NCBI GenBank assembly: GCA_036346225.1 | Contig: JARFIW010000836.1 | Location: 1,674,001-1,738,000 of the forward strand | Source of the DNA: Platerodrilus igneus | Lineage: Eukaryota > Arthropoda > Insecta > Coleoptera > Lycidae | Direction: 5' to 3' | Length of the DNA: 64,000 nucleotides | In this document: positions 1 to 10,159 of the stretch, in pieces | Position numbering within the stretch: the stretch's first letter is position 1 | Layout: every line of letters begins with the position of its first letter | Program-made: the position numbers and the translations under genes | Notes under the pieces: generated by a model | What the model saw: only the letters and a program-made list of their open reading frames with translations | What the model was told of the DNA's origin: nothing | Databases searched by the model: none

Positions 1-1
1 A

Positions 2-489
2 CGGAAGTATAGCATAGCGAAGCAACTGAACCCACCACTGACGGACCGACAGATTATAAAATACTTGTCGAGCCATTTCGAGCTTGAGGTAAGACAGCAC
101 GTAGCACTACAAAACATTGTGGACAAGAAGATGTTTCTGGAGTACCTGCAAAGGTATGATGACGTAAACAGTGGACGACCTCGGGAACATAGGGAAAGAC
201 AGATAAACACGGTTAGGTTCGACAACAGACGGGACAACTACGCTAGACGCGGGAATAATTATGCATACCAGCGACAGAATTGGGAACCGCGAAGGACCTT
301 TTATAGAAGCAAACAGTTTAGGAAGGGGACCTGCACCGAGACCGGGACCTACAAGACAGAACAGTTCACCGGACATGAGGGGGACTTAAAATACAAACAC
401 GGAACGAGTGGAAACACCTAGGACATACGCTGAAGTGACCGCTAGACCAGGACCTAGTAGGGAAAACAGACCTGGACAGGATTTTTAAA
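2..489 (+). pseudogene. Ty3/Gypsy gag fragment (C-terminal part)
   Basis: The frame is open from nucleotide 2, so the gene enters the window already in progress. It reads a helical capsid-like tail (KQLNPPLTDRQIIKYLSSHF) and then an Arg/Asn/Tyr-rich nucleocapsid-like stretch full of RR, RD and NN without a CCHC knuckle. Basic tails of this kind are known from Gypsy gag proteins, which package the element RNA. The frame closes at 419-421; a second frame picks up near 415 (TPRTYAEVTARPGPSREN) and stops at 487-489, which suggests a single frameshift near the end of gag. The protease frame follows at once on the same strand, as in Gypsy elements. The assignment rests mainly on this context. Confidence 0.6.
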
Positions 490-1585
490 GAAGGACAAAC
501 CACTAGACATCACTGTGTACAAATATGAATATCCTAGGGAATTTTTGAAAATTGAAGAAGAAATTGAGCCAGAAATAGTAGAAAAATTTTGTTTGCCCAT
601 AATTGAAATTAAAATTTTTGAGAAAAATTTAGGAGCATTATTAGATTTAGGAGCTGAGGCGAGTTTGGTATCGGAGGAATTCGTCAATGAGGTTAAAGAT
701 AAAGTGTGTGACAGGATAATGCCAATAAAAAGAAGTCACCTGGTTGCGCCGAATAAAAAACGATTTGCTGTTGTGAATAGCGTAGTTATTTTGAAAGTAG
801 AGTTAGGTTCAGTAAGCTGTGAACAAGAGTTTATAATTGTACCTGGGTTAAAGTTTAAAGGGATATTAGGGGTCGATTGCATGATGAAGTTAGGGGCTAT
901 AATAGATATGGAGAGGAAAATAGTTAGAATTGGGGATAGGATATTGCCCTAGAAGGCAAGTTATGATGTCACAGAAGATGACGTGGGGTTATGTATAAAT
1001 AGTATAGAGAGAGATGATGAAGAAGAGAGAGAGATCGACTCAGGGGAATGTAGTGCAGAAAAGTTAGATGAGGTACAAGTAATAGTGAAAGAAGAAGCTG
1101 AACAAGTAGAGGTAGAGTCAGGCGTAGAGTTAATAGTGGATAACGAATCAGAATTAAAAAGGTTAGAAGTAAAGACAGCATTATGTGACACACAAGAGGT
1201 AAATATAGGCATAAGTGAGTTAAGGGGCAAAGATAATTTTGGCAATTCGAATTTGAAGTTGAAAGATCTTTGTGAAATGAATATTGTACATAAAAGGTCT
1301 AGAAGAGATGAAAAGTTTTGTATAGAGGGGAGATATAAAGATGTAGAGGTAGTATCGTTTGGTTTGTTCACAGAAAAAGAAAGTATAATAAATGAGAAAC
1401 AGACAAGTGTAGGCACTGAAGAAGAAGAAATATTTAAGAGTCATGAGAATAGGGATGATTTTATTATATGTGAAGTAACAGGGAAGATAAGTATAGAAAT
1501 AGAAGGAAGAGAAATAGGGATGAAAAGTATTAGGATAGTTAGAAGAAAGACTTGGAGGATCAAGAAAAGAGTCAGATTTAAATAA
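488..1585 (+). pseudogene. Gypsy retropepsin domain plus long acidic linker, one internal stop
   Basis: The reading frame is open from about 488, just after gag. Residues near position 50 read LLDLGAEASLVS, which matches the retropepsin active-site motif (LLDTGA), except that the Thr after the catalytic Asp is Leu. The distal ILGVDCMMKLGA is the usual second retropepsin motif (hydrophobic-LG-x-D). A TAG at 950-952 interrupts the frame, and the same frame then continues to 1583-1585 as a ~210-residue Glu/Lys/Asp-rich stretch without a recognisable fold. In known Gypsy polyproteins the reverse transcriptase would follow, but no RT motif appears before the 3' LTR at 2204. The Thr-to-Leu change and the stop show the copy is dead. 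Protease call firm; role of the acidic part unknown. Confidence 0.75.
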
Positions 1586-1589
1586 GAAA

Positions 1590-2188
1590 TAAAGATTTAA
1601 TGACAAAAGAGATAGAGATAGGTGAATTTTAGTGTAGAAGTAGAATAGCTAGAGATAGAAATAGGTGTATATAGAAGATTAGAAGTAAGTAGTTATAGAA
1701 AATAAAATTAGGTATAGGATAAATATGGGAGATAGTTAGATGTAGATATAGAGAATTAGGTAGGTATAGTTAGGATAAGATAGAGATAGTGATAATAGGT
1801 AGGGTTAAAAAATATGAAAAGGGAAGATAGAGGGAAAAGTACAAAAAGATGTACGTAAAGAGTCAATAAAGGACTAAAGGGTGAAATAAAAGAAGAAAAC
1901 ACAATGAAATAAGAGAGTGAAAAGTTAATAATAGAGAAAAATAGTTAGGTAAAAGATAGTGATAGGTGTGAATAGGTAATTAAAAATAAAGATAGGTGTA
2001 GAGAGATAAAAATCAGTAGAGATAGAGGTAGTAATAGATAGAAATAGGTAGATAAGTAGTGATAGGTTGGATAAATAGGTATAGGTAGTGTTAGGTGAGT
2101 AGATAGGTGTATAGAAATAGCAAGTAAGATTAAATTATAGTGTAGGTATTTAAATTCAGCAAAACCGGGAAGGGTTTTTCTTAGAATT
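1590..2188 (+). repeat. Purine-rich GATAG/TAGGTA-type simple tract
   Basis: About 600 bases in which the plus strand is almost free of C and consists of irregular variations on ATAGATAG, AGGTAG and TAGAGATAG. Stops occur in every plus-strand frame. It occupies the place where RT, RNase H and integrase would be expected between the protease region and the 3' LTR. No coding signal seen. Confidence 0.7.
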
Positions 2189-2200
2189 GAAAGAGGGGGA
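2189..2200 (+). promoter_or_regulatory. Polypurine tract (plus-strand primer) of the 5'-end Gypsy element
   Basis: GAAAGAGGGGGA lies three bases before the start of the 3' LTR (TGTAGTGG at 2204). A purine run at this position primes plus-strand DNA synthesis in LTR retrotransposons. Its place next to the LTR boundary, which is supported independently by the homologous solo LTR, fits well. Confidence 0.7.
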
Positions 2201-3049
2201 TTATGTAGTGGTTTTAAAGGGCTAAATCTACGTATAAACAAAGTAATTTCAAAGCACCCTGTATAAAGGAAACAACCAGAATTTACGTACGAAATTTATT
2301 CCAGTTAGTTCATTTTTAAGTAACAAGTATTAACAAAATTTTACAAATAATGAATAAAATTTAGTTAGGTTCGTAAAGAAAAAAATGTTAGAAGCCAATG
2401 CAATTAATTTATTAATTTAATTGAGTTTAATTGAACGGTTATTTACGTATAATATGCATAAAAGCGTGTAAAAATCAATAATACCAAGGTGAAACGCGTT
2501 GCTAACAAACAAATATATTGGTGGGGTTGAAATACGCTGAAAATCCAACTCGTAGAAATGTTATTTAAAACGCTCGTTAAAATTAAACACCTGCAGATTT
2601 CTAAATGTCAAGTTCCATGTATTTTTGTAAATAATAAACAAGTTTCAAAGAATATCGGGTAAACGGGCGAATGTTTTCCCATTAAATGCTAATGAGCGGT
2701 TATTTAAAGCACGTAATTTTGGGGTCCACATGGAGTTTTAAGAACGCGGTCAGAACTATCGATTTCTACCACTCAAACAAGGTGAGAGAGAGACGTAAAG
2801 TATGCATAAGCAAGGGGCAGCGTTAGTAAAGGCGGGATTTGTAAAACGTCAATGCATAGACTATTGATCGATATGGTTAGTCGCACATCAGACAAGACAC
2901 GGGAATATTGAATATTAATTTTCAGAAAAGATCGTAACGACGCGCTGAATTCGAGGATTTACAAATCGGTTAAACCAAAATTTTAAGAACGTGTTGTTGT
3001 AAATGAAGAACTTCGCGTGAAATGCGGCCAGAGGTGGCATCGGAAATTG

Positions 3050-3057
3050 TATAAATA
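3050..3057 (+). promoter_or_regulatory. TATA box of the 2 kb LTR
   Basis: TATAAATA, about 850 bases into the LTR. The inverted copy has the same motif at the matching position (5791-5798, minus strand), so it is conserved within otherwise diverged sequence. It would place the transcription start near 3080. Confidence 0.6.
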
Positions 3058-3130
3058 CCTTTTTAAAAGATAATAAAAACCCTTAGTATTTTGAACGCTT
3101 CAGACTACGCACCAAAGCTACCACGAGCTT

Positions 3131-3136
3131 GTAAGT
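3131..3136 (+). promoter_or_regulatory. Conserved 5' splice-donor-like site inside the LTR
   Basis: GAGCTTGTAAGTATAG contains a near-consensus donor (GTAAGT). The solo LTR has GTGAGT at the corresponding place (plus-strand ACTCAC at 5682-5687). Both lie roughly 70-115 bases downstream of the TATA box, so the element's transcripts may be spliced within the R or U5 segment. Conservation in two diverged copies is the main support; no matching acceptor was identified. Confidence 0.4.
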
Positions 3137-3966
3137 ATAGAAATTATTTTAAATTATATAGCATGGTGTTAGCCTCATAATATGTATGCGAATTGTGCCG
3201 AGTTTACATTTTTTTATTGAGTTATCACATATATTTTTTTTAACAAGCTCGTGTTAGTGACGTTATGAAACGTGGATTAAATTAAATAATTATGAAAGAT
3301 GTATAATTAATTTGGATTTGGAAATTGGATACACCGTGAAGGCGGCGCTAGCAGCTCAACTTAAATGGGGTTTTTCTACTAATAGCTAGAAGCAGCCTGC
3401 AGAGCAGAAAGAAGCAAATACACGACATCGTCAACGGAGCAGAGAACTTCTAGAAATTCCAGGTGACGCTTTGAGATTGTGTTGTTATAAACTATGAAAC
3501 TATGAATATTGGGTGACGTATGAGAGTGAATTTTAAAGGTATGGTGCATTATTTTGCGTATTGAATATAATACGTATAACTAACTTTATTATGGTCTTTA
3601 AATAGAAATTTGAAGGTGTATTTAAAGCTTATTAACGTTCCATCAGGAAGTTAAATTTTGTAAAGAGTACATGAGTTTGTTTTTTTTGTTTATTGTAAGA
3701 GTATGCGAAGTATAAGGGCATACATTATTCATAATTAACTGGGTTATCATGAGCTCACCATACTCCAGAGTTTACGTAGATTTAAAATAAATTGGAAAAA
3801 AAAGAATGAGAAATAAGATATTATTCAGGGCCCATTTACTCCGGGTACATTCTATGTGTTGGATAATTTAAATTAAAATACAGGACATTACAAAAAAAGA
3901 TTTATTGAGGTATAACTTGATCACTGAAATGTGGATAATATTGAATTTTATTTGTAAATAGTGATA

Positions 3967-3972
3967 AATAAA
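3967..3972 (+). terminator. Polyadenylation signal of the 2 kb LTR
   Basis: AATAAA followed by the GT-rich stretch TTGTATGATTGGTGTATTTT. The same arrangement is present in the solo LTR (4873-4878, minus strand) and as AATAAAAGGGCTGTATG in the fragment near 63050. Together with the TATA box at 3050 this implies an R region of about 0.9 kb. Confidence 0.55.
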
Positions 3973-4238
3973 AGATTGTATGATTGGTGTATTTTGTGGT
4001 TTTAATGAGAGTGTGCGTGAACGATGCAAAACATAATAGTGAATCTAGGTATCCAGAGGAGGTCCAACTGAGCTAGCCGGAAGCAGTTGAAGAAAGCAAT
4101 TCAACCGAGGAAGAGAGGAATCTGGGTAAGAAATTAATTTTTGAAAAATTTTCTATTATGTGCAATTTTCGAGTTTTGAAAATTTAATAAAATTTTCGAA
4201 TATATTTTTGTTGGTGAGGCTTTTACCGAGAACCACGG

Positions 4239-4240
<2 letters not shown>

Positions 4241-4295
<55 letters not shown>
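4241..4295. repeat. (AT)n microsatellite next to the 3' LTR end
   Basis: About 27 uninterrupted AT units directly after the terminal CA of the 3' LTR. The next LTR-end fragment begins on its other side. Confidence 0.95.
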
Positions 4296-4296
<1 letters not shown>

Positions 4297-4410
4297 TGCT
4301 GTGATATACTCCTGTGAATGCGGGAACTGGGTCCTTTCAACAAAAAAATTCTACTCCCACCGATTGGGCGTCATAAACTGCTGTGATCCTGTTTTCGCCT
4401 CGATGTTTTA
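4296..4410 (-). mobile_element. Terminal fragment of another inverted 2 kb LTR
   Basis: Reading from the (AT)n run, CTGCTGTGATATAC corresponds to the inverted LTR end TTGCCGTGGTATC. CCACCGATTGGGCGTCATAA corresponds to CCACAAATTGGGAGTCATAA in the solo LTR at 4619-4638. It is therefore a truncated and older third copy of the LTR terminus. The remaining bases up to 4500 show nothing further. Confidence 0.5.
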
Positions 4411-4502
4411 ATAAAGCGTATTATTTAATAAAATTCCTTATACACGGTGATTAAAATTATTTGATGTGATTATTTAATTTTCTACCCTGGTCTAAATATG
4501 AG

Positions 4503-4538
<36 letters not shown>
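4503..4538. repeat. (AT)n microsatellite flanking the solo LTR
   Basis: Eighteen or so TA units immediately before TGCCGTGG, the outer end of the inverted solo LTR. The matching run on the other side is at 6691-6743. Confidence 0.95.
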
Positions 4539-4540
<2 letters not shown>

Positions 4541-6687
4541 CCGTGGTATCTTAGAAAACTTCTTGGATGAAGCTAGGACAAAGCTTTAACATTAGTCTTT
4601 CACCTTCTTCATTTGAGCCCCACAAATTGGGAGTCATAAGATTGCCGTGGAATTGGGGATTAGGCTTTTATGCTTTACCAGTGTCAACATATAATTTTCA
4701 AAAATTTCAAAAAAATTTGTTACCCTTTTATTTCTGCTTCAAAAACCTTCTGCAGCTTCCCTGGCTAGCTCTGCTGTGCCTCTTCTTGGATACCTAAAAT
4801 TACAACCATTTCTCCTTCACACTCGCACACCATTCAATAAAATTACCAAATAATACAACAATCATACAACCCTTTATTTACAGCTATTAACAGATAAATT
4901 ATATTCACATTTATAAAAAAAACAGTTTGATACACTCATTACAAAACTCAAAATGTTGTATGTTTTTAAAGTCCTTGATTTTTCTAATTATTTTCAAACA
5001 AATTCAATGAGATATGAGTAGATGGGCCCCACATGTTACCCTAAATTGACTGCAGACTGTTGTATGGTGAGCTCATAATAACCCAGTTTAGTTTGTATAT
5101 GCTTTTACACCTTGCATAAATTAAAACAAAATTTATAGACCCGTTTATCCTTTACAATCCAATTTATGTCCAGAATAAAATTTTGTAAGTTTTAAATACA
5201 CCATTTTTCAATATTTAACTTTAATAAATTGTCCAGTACATGTATCTTTTCCAATCAGTTTCTACAACCCTAAATAAACCCCAACAAGTCAATCACACAG
5301 CACCAAAATTTCACAAATGTTTATGAAACAACAGAAATTTCAAATAAATTACCTGGAGAATTCTTCAGGCTTCCATTCCTTCAAAGATGATCGCTAGAAC
5401 ACCTCGGCTTCGTTACCAGTCGCTGTGCTACTCAGTGGATCCACAGACGATAACACCATTTGCGAGCCAAGCGCCTCGTCTCACAGTACCATTCCATATA
5501 TCAGCGTACAATTTTGGTTAGTTGTGATGCTTACTCCACATATATCATGCTTCCATTTATTGATTTTCGTGCTTTGTATTGTAGTAGCCGGACCTCTATT
5601 AATTTAATAAACACTAGATGCCCGCTACTACTGAGTTACACTTCCAAGCACTATATTTACTGTATTAACAACACCTACAATACTCACAAAAAAGCTCTAC
5701 TGTTATGATGGTCAGCATTCAGTACTTTATCGAAGTAAAGTAATCTAAAAGCAAAGAGAATACCAGAGAACATTAATAATTTAGATCAAGTATTTATATC
5801 GTTTCCAAAAAAACCCACCCGGGACACACTTCTCGTGAAAAGCTTATTTTTAAATCTAAATTCTACAAATTTTGAATACCACCGTCTTGAAAATTCCTGA
5901 AATTTACTCCCGTCTACGTGCCGTATCCGAAAGCGCTCTCAACCTTCGCGTGTGTCTAAGTTTGGAAAACTGTCTGTTTTTAACCAATGATAAAATTCTC
6001 TGTCATCACAAACCCCGCCTGAACTATATTCCTCTCTGTCTTATGCATGTCTGCTGTCGCGTTCAAAACCCCACTTGAGTTACAGAAATCGATATTGATG
6101 ACAGCTCATCTCCACTCCACGTGTATATGGTACGTGCTTTTTCAACCTCAATGCTTCTCTACCTGTCTCTATCTGTTGTATATAACCGATCGTGCATTTC
6201 CCTCGCTCTTTAAGAAGTTTGTTAGCCTTGCTGTTTATACCAACTGACGGTTGAAAATATTTCTATGAAATCCTATCTTAATACATGCTCGACTTCTTCG
6301 AATGTAACCTTTTTAAAACGCAGGTGTTTGTTAATTATCGAACGTTTAGCACAACAATTCCTAGAATTTATCTTTCTTCGTATTTGTATAAAACGAAATA
6401 CATTCGCCTTGGAATTATTGATTTTGTTACGCAAGCACGTTCTCTTATGCTTATACGTGTTGGATTAAAATAAATTAAAATTAATTATGAACTTCTATTT
6501 GCTTTAAAACTGTTTTTTCTTTATGTAATTTTTAACATACCCTTATTAATTATAAAAATACGTCAATACATGTCCGTTTTCCTTAAGTGACTCAAATTAA
6601 TTTTGCGCATAAATAAATCGTTCTTTTCTATATACAGGGTGGTTAAAATTTTATTGTTTCCCCACTGATTTAACCCTTTGAATCCAC

Positions 6688-6692
<5 letters not shown>
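4539..6692 (-). mobile_element. Solo LTR (~2.15 kb) of the same Gypsy family, inverted
   Basis: The minus strand starts close to TAGTTGTGGATTCAAAGGG at 6692 and ends TACCACGGCA at 4539. It aligns along its whole length with the 3' LTR at 2204-4240 through the conserved blocks named there, including the TATA box (5791-5798), the donor-like GTGAGT (5682-5687) and the AATAAA signal (4873-4878). It is flanked on both sides by (TA)n and carries no internal element sequence, so it is a solo LTR left by recombination between two LTRs. Short open frames inside it on the plus strand resemble no protein. Confidence 0.7.

Positions 6693-6743
<51 letters not shown>
6691..6743. repeat. (TA)n microsatellite, right flank of the solo LTR
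   Basis: About 26 TA units. With 4503-4538 it brackets the solo LTR and represents the split integration target. The sequence after it (CATCACGATTGGGATATTTA near 6760) is faintly similar to the LTR end. Confidence 0.95.
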
Positions 6744-6745
<2 letters not shown>

Positions 6746-7590
6746 TTTACTATCTCAATGCATCACGATTGGGATATTTAAAAAGACATGCATGTACAGT
6801 TTGTAATTACAAAGCACACTTGACAGCCCTTAAATCACTGTAAAATGAATTCTAGAACCCATGTAAAAATTAAATCAACGGACTCTTAGAAAATCTAATT
6901 TCTAAAAACGTGTATTTTTTAGTATTAGTAGTACTTATTTCGTGTTTTAATATACATGGTGCCCAAAACTCTCTTACCGATAGAAGCCACACAAACTAGA
7001 CATGATGTTAGGTCGATCCAACCCAAATTACCTTAAATCAAAAATGGTTCCTCAGAGAGCTAGAGTTTTTTGGAGATGGCACTTTAAGTAAGTTTTTAAA
7101 AATATCTTAAAAATGTCGTTATGTAAATTGGTTAAACTTGACAAAATGATTAATTCTTTATTAACAATTCGAACACTAAATACGATTTCTTTATTGAAAT
7201 CAGAAGCGTCTTATGTGGAGTGGACATTTTGGATTACAATTTTTTTATCTTTAAATTTTTAACATATTTAACGTCAAATTTGAAAACTTTTAAGATTTTT
7301 CCCCTCTATGATGTGCCGTTATTTGAAATGACTATAGTATGTTTTTAAATAGGAGGAGTGATTTAAAATTGCCACTTAGAAATGCACATTTTGATTGTGA
7401 TTTCTGACAAGGAGAGTTTACACCATTCATAAGTTCTATCACGCATGATATTTAGCATATGTTCTGACGGCCATAATAGTAGTAACGGCTGATTTATTCT
7501 TTGTGCTTGTTAATCGCTTTCTTTATGTTTATATTGACATATAAAACAGTACTTGTCAGAACTAATTATTCATTAAAACTTATACATAAT
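6744..7590. other. Unassigned AT-rich spacer
   Basis: No open frame of interest. The stretch ATACATGGTGCCCAAAACTC at 6952 looks like the CAGGGTGTCC-type ends of insect DNA transposons, but I found no partner end. The part just before 7590 is probably the 5' leader of the transposase that follows. Confidence 0.4.
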
Positions 7591-7591
7591 T

Positions 7592-8914
7592 ATGGATGCA
7601 ACATCAAGTACAAGTGATTCACTGTTACCCCCTAAAAAGCATGTTTATTTAGGTTTGGGTCATTTATCCATTGTAGAAAAACAAACTAATTAATATTTTT
7701 AAGAGCTTATAACTTAGTTCTCTAGAAATGAATGCTACTGCCAGTTTACTTGAAATAGAACGAACATTAGTACGATATGAAAAAGAAAACAATTTTTAAT
7801 TAAACATTAAGGGTACCTTTAGTGCTATGGAGATTTGGCGATTTGGATATTTGGGGAATTAGATATTTTCACTTTTAATCATCTAGGGTATTTTCTGCTT
7901 CGGGTATTTGGAGAAGTTTGACATATGAAATTTGTTATTGTTTTAGGTTGCCGGATGTTAAGTTTTCAATGTTTGTTACTAAGCTATGAGTATCTAAAAA
8001 GACAACGGATTTACTATTCATTTCCAAAATGTTTAATAGGAAAAACGCAAAATATATAACGGCGAACTACACGAAAAGGTTAGGTTAAGGTTATAACAAA
8101 ACAAACAAATCACGTGCTTTTCTGAGCAAACGCGCATGCTCCGTTCTCCAAATAGCCAGAAAAGTTGAACTTGAACCAACTTTTGGGAGATTCGGTGATT
8201 TTGACGTTTCTCGGCGGTGTCACGTGATCATATTAACCAATAGGATCATTCTCCAAATATCCAAATCGCCAAATCTCCGTAGCACTAAAGGTACCCTTAA
8301 TGTATTTTAGAATTGCAAAATCGACGATTTATTGTATTTTAAAGGAATACAAGCAAGCAGGTGATGTTAAGAGCCCTAAACAAAACCCAGGTAGAAATTC
8401 TTTACTGGATACATTTGATGAAAGTGTTGCGAGTTAAATAATATATTCCTTTCATTGCACAAATGGGATACTGACAGACAAAATCATGAATTCAATAAAA
8501 GCCTGGGTTAATTTATTACATTTATTACATAAGCCAATCAACATTATATAATTTGATGAAATATAAATTCATTTTAAATAAGATGCATACAATTTAGGTT
8601 ATATTAAATTCTTAACTGATTTTGCTATTGCAGATTTCTTCAAAAAAGCAGGAAGAGCACTTTAATAGAATGTGACGATCTAATTTGCTGGAGACGAAAG
8701 TATTTAAGGCAAATTCGAAATTTTAGAATGGAAGGTAGACCAATACTTTATTTGAATGAAACATGGCTGAATGAAGGTCATACAAAATCTAAAATGTGAA
8801 TAGATGCAAGATGCATAAAGTGCTCGGTGGCTTACAACTCTAAGTCAATCAGTGGTTGCACGGGAATACATTACCCTGCCTGCCAATTAAAAATGTTTGT
8901 TATAAATTTCATAT
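7592..8914 (+). pseudogene. Tc1/IS630-like transposase, N-terminal and central parts, split by a MITE
   Basis: An ATG at 7592 opens a short Ser/Thr-rich start and a degenerate region up to 7800. After the MITE the frame continues with a helix-turn-helix segment (RIAKSTIYCILKEYKQAGDV) followed by SPKQNPGRN. After a diverged gap it gives the first catalytic block near 8730 (EGRPILYLNETWLNEGHT). In this family the block is normally DETW, so the first acidic residue is changed to Asn. Stops and frameshifts break the gene and the C-terminal half is missing here. Related pieces lie near 48910 and 63290. Such enzymes cut and paste DNA at TA sites. Confidence 0.65.
7811..8296. mobile_element. 486 bp MITE with ~50 bp inverted repeats and TTAA duplication
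   Basis: Left end GGGTACCTTTAGTGCTATGG and right end (reverse complement) GGGTACCTTTAGTGCTACGG continue as a ~50 base inverted repeat with about two mismatches, reading on through GAGATTTGGCGATTTGGATA. Both ends are flanked by TTAA (7807-7810 and 8297-8300), the duplication made by piggyBac-type transposases among others. There is no coding capacity. It lies between the start and the HTH segment of the Tc1/IS630-like transposase, so it inserted after that gene. The near-identity of the repeats suggests it is younger than its host. Confidence 0.85.
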
Positions 8915-9289
8915 GAGTAATGATTGTTATTTGATTTATAATTTTTAAATTGAGAAATTTGTGTTGTCAAAGATGTGGAAATACATGTTTTATTATGTAT
9001 ATTTCAGTTGCTATTAAAATTTAGAACTGATTTTTAAGCTAATGTTTACTAAATAATAGATATTTATATGTATAATATCAATATGATAACTTCATGTTAA
9101 CATCAAATCTAGACGTCGTTAGATTATCAAACAGTGTAGACTTTTTGTGAAGGGTCCAAAATCCCTGTGTTGAATACAGAAAAAGAAAAAGCAAGTAAAT
9201 TATCTCAAACTTTATAAGTTTTGTCTACATGTTCCCAAAGCAGATCAACTACTTGCATCCCCTTTTTCTGTACTGTCCGTTTGGAATAC
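8915..9289. other. Spacer with no recognisable feature
   Basis: AT-rich sequence without long open frames or repeats on either strand. Confidence 0.5.
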
Positions 9290-9600
9290 TCAAACCAAAG
9301 AGTAGTAGTGACGGTACTGCTTAAATAAATAAACAATTATGTAAAGATTTAATTTCATAAATTTTAATTCATCCTCAAAATCTTGATGGCGAATGTGCTT
9401 AGTACATACACACTTATTTTCTGTATTAAACTTATCTTTTTTATAGCACTTTCTAACCCATTCATTACAGATTTCTGAATTTTTTTGAAAGGAAAGCAAA
9501 GTGCCATTTCTCCACTCTCCTTGAGCTTTTTCAAATTACTTCTGCAAGTAGGTGTTAATTTTGTCACCTGGCATCTGCAGCAGAATAATGATTTTTTATA
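9290..9600 (-). pseudogene. THAP-type zinc finger fragment
   Basis: On the minus strand one frame reads SFQKNSEICNEWVRKCYKKD and then VCTKHIRHQDFEDELKF. This fits the second half of a THAP finger: a conserved Trp, then C-x2-H followed by a DF motif. The upstream part, with candidate first cysteines, lies in another frame (KLTPTCRSNLKKLKESGE), so a frameshift has broken it. A CTGCAG before it could be a splice acceptor. THAP domains bind DNA and occur in P-element-like and Kolobok-like transposases as well as in host genes; nothing more of such a protein is visible here. Confidence 0.5.
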
Positions 9601-10099
9601 CCTGAATAGTAACTATGTATAGTAAATTTTTTATTATATATGAAAATCCCATTGCAAAGTATTAAAGTGTTTAAGTTATACCTTGGTCAGAATAATGCAC
9701 TAAACGAATGGAGTTCACTTGAATAATATATTTGGAATAATGTTTAATGTCTTGAAAATATATTTGACACACAGCAAAAGTATCATAGCAACCCAATATG
9801 TATAAAATAGTCATCTTAATAACAATCTGGAACAAAAACTAATAACTAATAATAATTTTATAGAGATAATGTAAACATTGTTAAAGGACAGGCACTGTGA
9901 CGTGCAATATGATGGACACGATGCTGACCTTGAACTTATGTGGACCACCTATTACTTTAAACATCTTTGGGTAGATGGATTTGTATGTGACGTGCTCGAT
10001 ATGTATCGGGAACTGACAACACTAGTGTTGTTGGGTGCGATCTAATATTTTTAACTTAAAGTTTGACATTTTTGATAGTATACATACTTATAACATTTT
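9601..10099. other. Spacer, last part probably the mariner 5' untranslated end
   Basis: No coding or repeat signal up to about 10050. The sequence from about 10060 leads into the mariner start codon and resembles a leader, but I could not define the terminal inverted repeat. Confidence 0.35.
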
Positions 10100-10159
10100 G
10101 TCATATGGACATTATTTGTTTTGTTTTGATTGAGTTGAAAATTTCGTCTCGGCCAAAAA

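Larger units (their letters stand above)
2204..4240 (+). mobile_element. 3' LTR (~2.04 kb) of the Gypsy element at the window start
   Basis: Starts TGTAGTGG after the polypurine tract and ends ACCACGGCA against an (AT)n run. The boundaries are supported by a second copy in inverted orientation at 4539-6692, which aligns from end to end in short conserved blocks: AAAGGGYTAAATC and CACCCTGTATA near the start, ATAAATAC (TATA box), a GTRAGT splice-donor-like site, GGGTTATYATGAGCTCACC, GGGCCCATYTACT, AATAAA followed by TTGTATGATTG, GAGCTAGCC, and CCACGGCA at the end. Two kilobases is long for an insect LTR. The two copies have diverged clearly, so the insertions are old. No open reading frame of note. 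Confidence 0.75.

Noticed and set aside
1945..2241. 98-codon frame on the minus strand opposite the purine tract
   Set aside because: Leu/Ser/Thr/Tyr-only composition reflects the complement of a purine-rich simple sequence.
4134..4411. Open frames containing Tyr-Ile repeats
   Set aside because: They translate the (AT)n microsatellite.
5425..6473. Short hydrophobic open frames on the plus strand
   Set aside because: They lie antisense within the solo LTR and are not maintained in the homologous 3' LTR.
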